Of a DNA stretch of 64,000 bases, positions 1 through 11,100 are shown one piece after another. The DNA lies in the NCBI RefSeq assembly GCF_051106095.1, contig NC_135795.1:379501-443500 (forward strand), written 5' to 3'. The notes below the pieces were generated by a model. It was not told the DNA's origin. It saw nothing but the letters and a program-made list of their open reading frames with translations, and did no database searches. The stretch comes from Pogona vitticeps (lineage: Eukaryota; Chordata; Lepidosauria; Squamata; Agamidae). A program made the position numbers and the translations under genes. How positions within the stretch are numbered: the stretch's first letter is position 1; each line of letters starts with the position of its first letter.

Positions 1-1484
1 AGTAGCGACCTCCATCGGCCTGCGTTAACACCTCAGTCAGATGTCAGGCGGTCTTGGAGGGTTCCTGGCTGGTGAACAGGCTGTGTGCGTCAGCCGAAGT
101 GTGGCTCAGACTCCTGAGCTGCTCAACAGCAGCGGACAGTCGCGAGGAGGAGAATGTCTAAGGAGGAACGACTGGAGGAAGCGAGGAGGCCGAAGAGAAT
201 CCTAGGTGGGGTGAGGGTGGAGGAACGAGAGAGCACGCAGCAGATCCCTATACCCGCAGCTACGGGACAGAGGAGAAAAACTTGTTCCCCTTCTGCTCCA
301 GAGGGCACGGCTGGACCTCACGGGGGCCTGGGAGAAGAAGGTAGATTTCCACCATCCATGAAGAGAAAGATCCTGCCACAGAGAGGGCGCGGGATCCGTT
401 CCCTACCCGGCCACTCAGCCCTTCCTTGGTGGAGGCCTTCTGGCAGAGGCGGGGAGCTGCCCTGCTGTGGCAAAGCTCACCCAGTGGCGCGTGGCGCATT
501 TTGGAGGTCAGCACATTTTGTGGGGCATGTCCTTCTTGAGAGAGTTCCTGAAGAGAGGTTCTACGGTCCCGGCACGTTTTATACAAAAGGGAACTTGCTT
601 GTCATTCAAGTGCCCCAAGGACGAAAGCAGCAGCGAGCTGGATGAAGTAAGGGTCCCCTCCCCACCTCCCCAACTAATCCGTTTGGTGGTTTTGTTAATC
701 TTCCAGTAGCAACTGTAGAATTCCTCCGAAATTAGGTAGCTCAGAATCCCCCTTCGTTTGCTATAATCCCTGCCTCTCCCCCCCCACCCCCCGCTGTGTT
801 TAGGTGAACCTGCCTGGGACTGGCCATTTGCTCTTCTCCCCAACCCTGTGCCGCCACCCCCCCCCGGCACTTTTGGGGGTGGCTCCATTTGGTGAACCTT
901 GAGAATGAGTAGGGACAAAAGGAATCCCGCCTGCCCTCTCACCTCCCCTTCCCTGGTGGCTCTGGCAGAGCCAAGAGGCACAAAGGCATGCGCAGGGGGT
1001 GTGTGTGTGAGTTCACTTCCCTCTCTGGTTCTTGGGAAGCCTTCCCGCGAATGGCCTTCTAGTCACCGAGAGCAAAGCCTCGTCCCTTTCCTCCTGGGGA
1101 CCGAAACGGAAAAGACAAGCAGGAGGCAACGTTCTGGGCAGTGACTCAGGCGGAAGGCCACTCAGGGCGAGGGGGTCGGGTGAGGTGAGGGGCCCCGGGG
1201 ACCGACAAGGCGAGGCTCTCCGTCAGCAACGTTGACGGTGGAAGGCCGGTGGATCCATTGGGCGTTGGGCGGCTCCGTTCCGACCTGCTGGCTCCTGCGC
1301 GTCCTGGTTCTGCCAGGCCCACCACGCCCGGTTTCTGCCTCGTGCTCTGCTCCTGAGGCTGCTCTTCAAGGCCTGGGAAGTGGGGATCCATCTGGCCCCC
1401 CTGGGGCCAAAGAGGACCCAAAAGTTGGTTAGTGAGTCAGTTTTGGAAATCGCATGGGATTAGGCTTCAGAGTTCTGCCCAAAA

Positions 1485-1518
<34 letters not shown>

Positions 1519-2254
1519 CCAAGTAGACGCCAATGTTGTCGTCATAACAGGGGTGACGAGGCTGGTCGTTATGCAATGCTTTTTACCCTTTCTGGGCTGG
1601 CACTTTTTGCTCATGTTTTGCAGGCTGCCTCAGAGAGCCTTGCCTTCGGTCTCTCAGCCCAGTGGCAGGTCACCCAAGCCCACAGACTCACGCAAATCGA
1701 AGAGAGACACACATTTCATACACAGGCTGTCCTCTTTCTTCCTGGTGCCAGACACGTTTTAGAACAAGGCAGCCGTCGCTTTGGCCGGCACAGGTTGCAG
1801 CCGACCTGATGCTAAAGCCGAGGTCACCGTAGGATGTGATTCCGAGGGGCTTTTGTGTCTACAAGGTCAGGCTTGCAAAGGAAGTTCAGGTGGACGTCTG
1901 AGGACCAATCACAAAGTGGCGCCAACTAACCTGCAAAGTACAGGACATGAAGGAAGCTCCTGCTGTAACCATCACACGCAAGGACCACTTAAGGAGCTCC
2001 TTCTTCTAAGGATGGGCCCTCTGCACCACATCACTTGGTCCTGCTAAGGGTGCTAGGCTCACCGGCGGTGTTTGAGTAGCCCCAGCAGAAAGCCCCGATT
2101 TTTACCCATCTGCTTTTGGCAAACAAGACAACGTGTCTTCCAGAACCTAGTGGGCCTTGATGGAAAAACAGACCCGGCCGCGTTGAGAGACAGGCAGCTG
2201 ATCTCATTTTGTTCAATTGTGTCCTTTCTCCCCTTTTTCTCTCCCGTTCATCCC

Positions 2255-2292
2255 CATACACACACAAACAGAAACACACACACGCACACGCA

Positions 2293-2370
<78 letters not shown>
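2255..2370. repeat. (CA)n microsatellite
   Basis: An uninterrupted CA dinucleotide array of over 70 bases (about 2299-2370) is preceded by an impure CA/CG lead-in from about 2255. The His/Thr and Cys/Val open frames across it are translation artefacts. Confidence 0.97.
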
Positions 2371-2373
<3 letters not shown>

Positions 2374-3095
2374 CCACCAATTGCAAAGGTTTGCCTTGGA
2401 GAGTTTGGTGAGATTTTTAAAAAAGATGCGCCTGCCATTTTACGTAAGGAGTAGCTGTTCCACCAGGCCCCAAATTTCCAGGGAGTGAGAGGTAAAACTC
2501 ACCTGGGTGCAGAAGGGCTTCCTGAGGGTTTGGGTGCAAAAATCTGGGCCAGGTGGCCACAACCCTGGGTGTGCCGGCCGAGTGGCCACGCTCCCACTCC
2601 AAGGCTCTCCCAGATCCTTGAGTCTGCTCCTGAGGAGGAAACGTGCCCCAGTGCCTGCTCGCCAGGTGCCCCATTGGGGCCTGTTCAGCTCCTTGGAGCT
2701 GCCGTTCTCACACCTGAAACGGGGGGGGGGCAATTGTCTGAAGGGGAGCCCTTCCCGCCTCTTTCTCGTCTTTTGAAATTCTACCTCGGGATACAAAGAT
2801 TCAGAAATATGCGTTCTTGCCGAGCAGGAGGAGGACAAAATGTTCCCTTTCAGGCTCGGAGGGCCGGGGGAAACTATGCCACAGCCCTCCATCCGTAGAA
2901 CAAAATGTACCGATGGTATCTTAAAGGCAAAAGAATTCAAAAAATATAAGCTACAGCCCTCGTCCCTGCAGCTCCACTTCCCCGTCTTCAAGAAAAGGGA
3001 GATTTGCTGGGGTGGGGGTGGGTGGGGGGTCTCCTTGGCTGGCTCACCTGGGTCATGGGAGAAAACCTCCGGTCTCAGGAAGCCAGGAAAGCTTC

Positions 3096-3130
3096 TTTGA
3101 TTGATTGATTGATTGATTGATTCATTGATT
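3096..3130. repeat. (ATTG)n tetranucleotide repeat
   Basis: About seven tandem copies of the tetranucleotide GATT, the last one diverged, form a simple microsatellite. Confidence 0.95.
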
Positions 3131-3524
3131 ACCTGCTGAGGTTATGAATCACTGCAAAAGTTACTGCCTGCCAGGCCCATTTTCATGCTGTACTACTTAT
3201 ACAGGCCATGATCCACTTCAACCCAGACGTATATACTGTACATCTTTCTGTCTGTCTGACATTTCTGTCCCACAGTTCTCCTCATGTTGGGACCAAAGGC
3301 AGCTTACAAAATGTTTTAAAAGGGAACCTAAATAAAAACACCGGCCACCCTCCTGTAAAGGCAGACTTGCATACAGAAGGGGAGTAGAACGGCTTTTCTC
3401 CACCCCGACCTCACCCCACCCGCATCGACCCCCAACGACAGCCTTCCGGCATGTCACCGATCAAGTGCCACAGCTGGGCCACGAACATGTGGCTGGCAAC
3501 ACAAAAGAGAGTGGTCTCCCAGGG

Positions 3525-3556
3525 CTGTGTGTGTGTGTGTGTGTGTGTTTGTGTGT
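3525..3556. repeat. (TG)n microsatellite
   Basis: A short TG array with one interruption lies immediately before a probable interspersed-repeat fragment. Confidence 0.9.
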
Positions 3557-3559
3557 ACA

Positions 3560-3960
3560 AATGCGAACATTTACTCAATTGCTGTTACACAATCAGGTAA
3601 AGGAACAGGATTCTGTCCACCATAAAACGCAGCATTAAAGTGCAGTTAAACATGTAACAATATAAAAAGATCACTCACAAAGAACATTTGGAACATTTTA
3701 AAAGGTTCAACATCTCCCGTTAAAGGCTCCTTCTGCCATAGCCTGTTCAGTCACGAAGGGAAAGGTCTCTGCCGGTCAGAGTTCAGGACAAGAGGAGGGG
3801 CCAACGGGCCTCCTGTGGCAGGGAGTTCCACAGCCCAGGAGCCGCCTCGGAGAAGGCCCATCTCGTGCCCTCTCCAGACGTGCCTGTGAGGGCAATGGGA
3901 CCAAGAGGAACCGGTTCTGCTGTGTGTACAGAGCAAACATGGCACGGAGGTGGGGGGGGA
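3560..3960 (-). repeat. Probable old LINE 3'-end fragment
   Basis: The stretch begins with an A/T-rich block with many short AAAA runs, followed by wording (around 3820-3870, a run reading GGGAGTTCCACAG then GAGAAGGCCC) that I associate with 3' portions of reptilian LINE copies. The A-rich side suggests antisense orientation. The family assignment is from memory and uncertain; no coding capacity is left. Confidence 0.35.
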
Positions 3961-5129
3961 GGTGTCACCTGCATTTGGGAGGCTGCCTGCCCAGCGCCAG
4001 GGGGGAGTCCACCCTCACCCTAGGTGCAGGGAGTGCCCCCTGCTTGCCAACTGACCCGATCACAGCCATTGTGCTCTGGATTGTGGCCTTATCCCTTAAT
4101 GGATCGGGCTGTGCCGCTTGACTGCTCCTCCTTTTGGCACTTTGGAGGCAGACGGATGGAGAGCGGTTCCCAGGGTTTCCCCAACCCGTCTGTGGCTCAG
4201 GCAGCAGCCTCCGTGGCATCGCCCCGTGGCAGGCGAGGAACTGTTCTCAGCCCCGCCGAGAGGAGGACCCGGCCGGCAGAGCCCGAGGACCGCCCTGGTG
4301 CTTCTGCCTCGGGTGGGAGCGTCACCCGTTTCGTCTCCTCTGCCTCACGGGGTTCCCGCAGGGAGCACGAAGCAGTGCCAGGGGCCCCTCCTTCCTTCTC
4401 CTCTCTTTCTCCTCACAAGAACCCTCCCGTCATTCAGGATGGGAGAGCATGGCTGGCCGAAGATCCCCCAGCAAACGTGATGGCTGGGGTGGGATTGGAA
4501 CTCAGCTCCCCCCAGGCAGCACTGGGATCCCCCCCCCCCGCCAGCTCAGCTTTCTCCACTTACCATGAGGCGCAGGCTCTCTTGCGTGTCTGGGGCAGGG
4601 GCCTTCCGCGTGGTTGGACTGAAATGCCCCCAGGGCTCTGGGGGGGAGATTTGGTGCAAGAGTGGGGGGGGGGTTGTGGCAATAGCGCTTGCTGGGGGAG
4701 AGGTTTCCTGGGGCAGGAGCCGGCCCACCTGCCCACATTGCTAGGAGGACACACACACCCCCACGCCACCCCGGGGCTAAAAGCAGGAGGAGCAGGTGGA
4801 CCCTCTCCTTGGCGCCTCCCAGCCAGTCCTAACATGAGCCGCCTTGTCGTCCTCTGGGTTCTGGGCTGACCCAAGGGTCCTGGCGCCTGAGGCGGGCCAT
4901 CCCAACGGTTCCTCCCGCTTTCCCACGAGGAACAGGGGCGGTTTCAGTGAGGGGTCCAAAGAGAAAACCCTCAGTGGTTCTGCCCCACGGAGCAGGTCCA
5001 CCCTTCCTTTGCCCCACCGTGTGGTTTGAACCCATGACCACTGCATGGATGGGGTTAAGGAAGTCCTCCCCACCCACCCACCCAGCCACCCACCTGCCTT
5101 TCCTTTCTCTCTCGGCTCCTTCCGGCCAG

Positions 5130-8100
5130 GCTCCCCAGGGACCCTGAAGAAGTACTTTGTGAAGGCTCTCCACCGCCTCCAGAAGGGGCCCGGCTACTCC
5201 TACAAGGAGCTGCTGGTCTGGTACTGTGACAACACCAACACCCACGGGCCGAAGCGGATCATCCGGGAAGGCCCCAAGAAGAAGGTGGTCTGGTTCTTCC
5301 TGACGCTGCTCTTTGCCTCCCTGGTCTTCTGGCAGTGGGGCATCCTCATCAACACCTACCTCTCCTACAACGTCACTTCCTCCCTGGCCATCGGCTTCAA
5401 GTCCATGACCTTCCCCGCTGTCACCATTTGCAACGCCAGCCCTTTCCGGTGAGTCCCTTCTGGGCGGAGGCAGGAACCACCCCCCATGACCCCCCAAGAC
5501 CCCCCCTCCGGTCTCTACCATCATCCTGCTTGGAGAGCTCCCGGGGTGGCCTCGGTTCTGTGGCCTTGGGTGGCAGGCTCCTTTCGGGGAAACAGACGCC
5601 CCGAGAGGACCCCTCTGAGGAGAGCTGACAGGGACACCTTTAAGGGCGGTCGTGCCAGAGGCGGGAGGATCTTCCATGACCCGGCAGAACCGTCCCCACC
5701 GGAGCCACGCCGACATCAACAGGGGCTGCTTGAGGCACCATCCTCTTCCTTTGCAGGAGGCGGGGGGGGAAGAACGAGCCCCACACTCTGTGCGCCCCAC
5801 AGGGTGCCCATTGGCAGTGCCCTGAGGTCTCTGCCAAGCCCTCCCCTCCCCTCCCCACGGCAACGGCAGCCACCCCCAAGCCTATCCGGTTGCTTTCCAG
5901 GTATGACAAGGCAAAGCCCTACTTGAAGGACTTGGACGACCTCATGGACGCAGCCCTGGAACGGATCCTGCGCTCTGGCCAGGAGAACGAGACGGACGCT
6001 CCTCCGGCCAACGACAGCCAGAAGCTCAACTTGCGCCTGTGGAACCAGATCCCCTTGGTGGTGATCGACGAGAGCAAAGGGGCCGACCCGGTCGTCCTGG
6101 ACATTCTCGGCAACGACTCCGTCAGCTTGGGGGCCCTCCAGAACTACTCCTCTTTCGCCACCCCGGAAGGCAGGAGATACAAGTTGGCTCTGAAGTTGGT
6201 AAGCGGAAGGGAGGGGAGGGGAGGGGGGGAGGCCAAAGACAAAAGGACCCCTTCCCCAGCCCTGCCTGCCTGGCTCAGCAGAGCCTCCCCCCACTGAAGG
6301 GGCCCTGGGCGCTCTGGACAGCCTTGCCTGTAAGGCATGCAGGGTCCCAGGACAACGGGGGGGGGGAGCGCCTTGGGCCAGAGGGAACTGCCTCCAGTTA
6401 GAGCGTAAGGCCTGCCGGACGAGGCCAACCGGCAGGTCTAAAGTCCATGGCTTCCAGGCCAGCCATGGCCTCAGGAAAGCTCGGCGGGGGGATGTGTGTG
6501 TGTGTGCATGCGTGTGTGCGTGCGTGTGCGTGCAGCAGCTGCCAGGGCAGTAGTGGGGGAACGAACGCAGAGGCTTCCTCTGGCCCCTAGCAGCCTGACC
6601 GCATGACTCCCCCCCCCGCTTCCCCTCTCTCCTGCCTCCTCAGTGCACCGACAAGGGCGCCTGCTGCACCTTCAGCAACTTCACCAGCGCCGCGCAGGCG
6701 GTGACCGAGTGGTACGTCTTGCAGGTCACCAGCATCATGTCTCGTGTGCCCGTGAGCAAGCAGATCGAGATTGGCTACCAGGCAGAGGACATGATCCTGG
6801 CCTGCCTCTACGGGGCAGAGCCCTGCAATTACAGGTGAAAGCCCCCCCCCACCCCACCCCCAGGTCTAGCTGACTGCTTTGCTGCTCTCCCACACCTGCC
6901 CCCAAGCGTTTTCGGAGGGGAACGAATTGCTTAGCTTTGACTTGACTGAATGAAATGTCTAGGCCTGCCCAGCAGCCGGGCTTGGAAAGTACGGCGCTCT
7001 CAAAAACAACATTTGGTGTGCTGGAATCCGATGAAAACGGGCTTTACATCCCAGGCTCCTGAGGGACTTTAGCTGGCCTGACCCAGGCCAGGAAAAATAA
7101 GCCCAAGAACGGGAGGGCACCCGGAAGGCAGTGGAGCCTCGGTGCGAAGCCCGGAGGGCTGAGGAGCCTCTTCCGCCATCTCGACTCACAAGGGGGACAA
7201 GGCTGGGTCCGCCGGCCAGCCCCTCCTGGCCAAAGGTTTGGGGTCTCTCAGGGCCAGGCGGCATGAGCGCTGTGGGGCTTTCGGGAAGCCCTCCTTTTGT
7301 TGTGCTTCACACAGCCAGGGCGCCCTGTTCGACACTCTCCGCCTGGTAACCCTGCACTCAGGGAGAGAAGCGGAAAAGGGGAATGGGGGGGGGCGGGAGG
7401 GGCTGCCGGACTGGCAGAGCCCCCGGAACCTCCCTCAAAGCAAGACCGGAATGCTCAATTTGAGAGTGGGCAATCACCGTATAGGGTCACTAAAAGGTTT
7501 GAAAGGAAGCTTGAAGAGCAGATGTGATGCAAACGGGAGGGGGTGGAAAACAAGGGAAAAAAAATCCCACACAACCCCATAAGTACCCTAAAACTGACCA
7601 GATGTCATAGGCGTCGTTCTTAGATTCACTGCACCTGCCCTGATTCATGGATGAAGAGGAGTTCCTGCATCTTTCCCAGCCCGCTAATTTCATAACTTTT
7701 AGGCCCAAGGAAGGAAGAGCTCACGAGGGCCCGGACGCTCGCCGTGCGGATCACTTTTTAGCAGTCAAGGACTGCCCAGGCGCAGAGTTTTCTTTCAGCC
7801 CGCGGACGATGCAACTTGATTTTTTGGCTTGCGGTTAAGATCGAAAGCTCAGTGGCCCTGCTTTAAACGCGGTGTTCCCCGCACGGGGAGACGCCTCCCA
7901 CGTGGCAAAGGATGGCCTCCGGCTTCTGGGGACGGCTTCACAGCCCCCTCGGAGGGCAGCTGCCTGGTTACGGGGCTTTTCCCAGCGGCTGACTCACCCT
8001 GCCCAGGACACCGCGGCGAAGGACAGCAAACACACGGGGCTTTTGAATTCACCTGGGAACAGATGGGTTATCACAGCTCCAGGTGAACAGTCGCCTGGGC

Positions 8101-11100
8101 TGGCCCCGCCTCTGTGCTCCTGGCCCCCGGCCAGCTTTCCGGAACCCGAGGAGGTGGCCCCGAGCCAGAAGGAGAGGCACCTCACGCGTGGCTCCCTTTC
8201 CGGAGCGTGGAAGGGTGCAAGGCCACAGGGCGGAATGGAGAGAGATACCGGACCCACGCTGGCCTCCGAGTGCTGAACCTCCCACCAAGCAGCCCGTCAC
8301 AGGATTCTTTGCTGTGCCTGTGGGAGGTTTCCTTCGGCCACCCCGACCCCATCCCCCCCTGGGGTTGCAAAACGAGCCTGCTTTCGTAAGCAGCTCTTCC
8401 TTTGCAGGCCAGGTTTCTCAGATGGGACTATTGCTAACTGAGCACAGACGACGGGCTCTCCCTTGATCCGCTGGTTGCCTCTTGTGAAGACGGGAAAAGA
8501 CCTTCAGCACCTGGGCAGAAGCCACCAGCGTTCGTCCCGTCCTTTCATTCTCGGGGCCTCCAAAGGCTTGTGATGCGAGCAACCTTGGCAAGGAGCAGTT
8601 CCAGGCAGGAACAGCCGATTCATAGGCCAGGAGTGGGGCCTGTAAACCCTCCAGCCCAGTTCCCGTTGTGGGGCTGGAAATCCAGAGGGAGAAAAACCCC
8701 TAGAGTCTGGGCTTGGAGCTCTGGGGAGGGGGCCGCCCTCCCTCCCGGCACACCTCCCCGGGCGGGCGGCTCTTTCCCTGCAGGCAGCTCCCCTGAAGTT
8801 CAGCCCAGGGCTTCCCTCCTCTCTCGCGTCCTGCCTGCCCTCTCTTGTGGGTGTCCTTCCAGCATTTCTAGAGCGTGCCCATGCCTCCACCCCAGTCTTC
8901 CTGCACCCTGGCCACCTTTCTCATTCCCCGCCCGTCAGCATCCTCCATCAAGGGCAGCACCCGGATCGGGACCCCTGCTGGCTTGAACCACGCGGTTGGG
9001 CTCTTGTTTCCACCAGAGCGAAGGTCCGCTTGGCCCTTCCTCCTTGCTGCCCAGCCACCGCAACCACCAACACCCCGACTTCCTTGCAGCGTTGGGCTTC
9101 TCTGGTCGCATTTAGCGCAACCCTCCCCCTGTTTAGAGGCCTGCAAACCCAACGCCACCCACCTCACGCCCTCCAGGCCTTTATTTCCATTTGGCACCCT
9201 TTTTTCGCCATCCCAGCCACGACCCATCTCTCACCAGCCCTCCCACGTGTTCTGTTTGCAGGGCCCCAAAGCCAGCGAGAGGAGGAGGAGGAGGAGGAGG
9301 AGGAGGAGGCCAGCCGGTCCTCCTGCCGACACTTGGTCCCGCTGCCCGGGCCTCCCACTTGAGTGCCGATCCTTGAGTGCTGCTCTCGGCCCATCACCCG
9401 GCTTTGGCCAAGGGGCACGTGGGGAAACTCAAGCAGGCGCCAGTGTTTTTCCAGCACTCGGTGGTGGCCGCGGGGCAAGGTTGCCCTTCCCCATCCCGTT
9501 GCAGAACTTGTGTTGAACGTCAGGAGAGCCGGGAGGGGAAACGGAGGGCAGAAGAAGAGAGTCTTGACGGGTGTGGCAGGTCAGGGCTTCACCCTGGCAC
9601 CGCTTTCCTCCCTCTGTCCGTCCAGATCGGCCGGGCAACACGTATGGCCTTCTTTATTCTTCTGCAGACCCAAAGGGATCGGGGCCTGTGGGGGAGTCTT
9701 GGACTGCCGTCCACCTTTGGATCTTAATCTACATTGTGTGATCATTGCATTTCTCAGCGTTAAGGACACCAGCCGCCTCACTCAGCCATCGGTATCGTTA
9801 CGTACGGTTACTTTTCTTTGTTGCGAATTATTCCACCATTTCCCCTCAAAATGCAGGGAGACTAAATTAAAGATCTGTTAAAATTAGTTGAAGATTAGAT
9901 TTAAATCATTGTGGAATAGATTGGGAGCAGCCTTTTGAGAACCGTGCTCTTTAAATTCGGTTACTGTGCAAGAAGAAACATCAGAAGCTGTTTAAAGAGC
10001 AAAATGTTGCCAAGGCTGTTTAAACAACAACAAAAATTGATTACGAAGACAGGAGCTTTGAATAGTAAATAAATCTGTTTTCCTCTTCCAGTTCATACTA
10101 GAAACACTCTCTGTAAACAATAGCCTCACTGAGATAAACAGCTCACTTAGGAACTGAACTTTAGCAGCAAACTAAAACTAAGTTTCAAATAAACAAGTAA
10201 AGTGCTGAGAGCGCTTTTGCCCTCCCCAGACCTAGAACGATGCCCTCTGATGACTCCTGGCCAGTGGGGAGAAGAAGCCCAAGCCAGAGGAGAACTTCAT
10301 GGATGCTGCAGTTCACGTTTCCCTCCTGAAAGATTTGACCGGCAAGGCTGCCCTCGTGCTGACTTTGTGCCCGGATGGGCCAGTGGCCTGCCCCCCCTCT
10401 CTGTGTGTGCGTGCACGCGTGTGTTTGTGTGCATGCATGCTCCCTTCCCTCTGCAGGCTCTAGTGTTGTGTGCCACACACAGTGTGGTTGCCGTCCATGT
10501 GGGGTGCAGACCGGCCGTTAAAGTGGCGGAGTGTGGACTTGATCCTGCACCCTTCGCTCTGAGCCCTTGAACCTTTTCTCACAGCAGGCGAGCGTCTTGA
10601 AGCCCTGTAGATGTGGAGGTGGAGCAGAAGAAACTCTGCATGTCTCCGGTGGTGGGGTGGGGGGGGTGGGGGTGGGCACCTGTGTGCGTACATCCATGTG
10701 TTGACCACATAGAACAGTCCATGGATGACAGCTGTTTGCATGGGGAAGATCCAGCGAAACCCATTTGTGTGCACGCCCCTCCCACCCTCCGCCCCACCCC
10801 CCCTGAAGGTGCTGTCTTTGCCCTCCCCCACCAGAAACTTCACCCGCCTTTACCACCCGGACCACGGCAACTGCTACGTCTTCAACTGGGGGATGTCCAA
10901 GAAGCCTCTCATCTCCTCAAACCCTGGGGCCGAGTTTGGTAGGTCGGGATGAGCCCCCCTCCCTCCTTCCCTCCCTCCCTCCCAAAAAAGGGCTTCCTTG
11001 AGTGCCTGTGCTGTGGGGCAAGCCTGCTCAGACCCCCCTGAGCCACACTGACTGCCCCTCGGCAGAAGGGCCGGTCGAGGGGGCTGACGGCAGAGCTTTG

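Larger units (their letters stand above)
1..5129. other. Upstream flank / 5' intron of SCNN1B, no recognised gene
   Basis: No open frame here resembles a known protein. The stretch holds an (AAC)n-like tract (about 1483-1520), a long (CA)n array (about 2255-2370), an ATTG tetranucleotide array (about 3096-3130), a (TG)n tract (3525-3556) and a probable old LINE fragment (about 3560-3960). By the human gene order SCNN1G should lie further upstream, but none of its exons is visible. The missing 5' exon of SCNN1B may lie in this interval; no candidate has both a start codon and the required phase-1 donor convincingly. Confidence 0.5.

Noticed and set aside
154-645. 163-codon plus-strand frame at the window start
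   Set aside because: Low-complexity basic and Gly-rich content, no recognised homology, and overlapping frames of similar length on both strands.
467-709. Frame ending SSSELDE before a GTAAGG donor, as a candidate SCNN1B first exon
   Set aside because: The donor is phase 0, whereas SCNN1B exon 2 needs phase 1; joining them gives an immediate stop. The peptide also resembles no ENaC N terminus.
2031-2488. Frames of repeated Thr-His or Cys-Val
   Set aside because: Translation of the (CA)n microsatellite.
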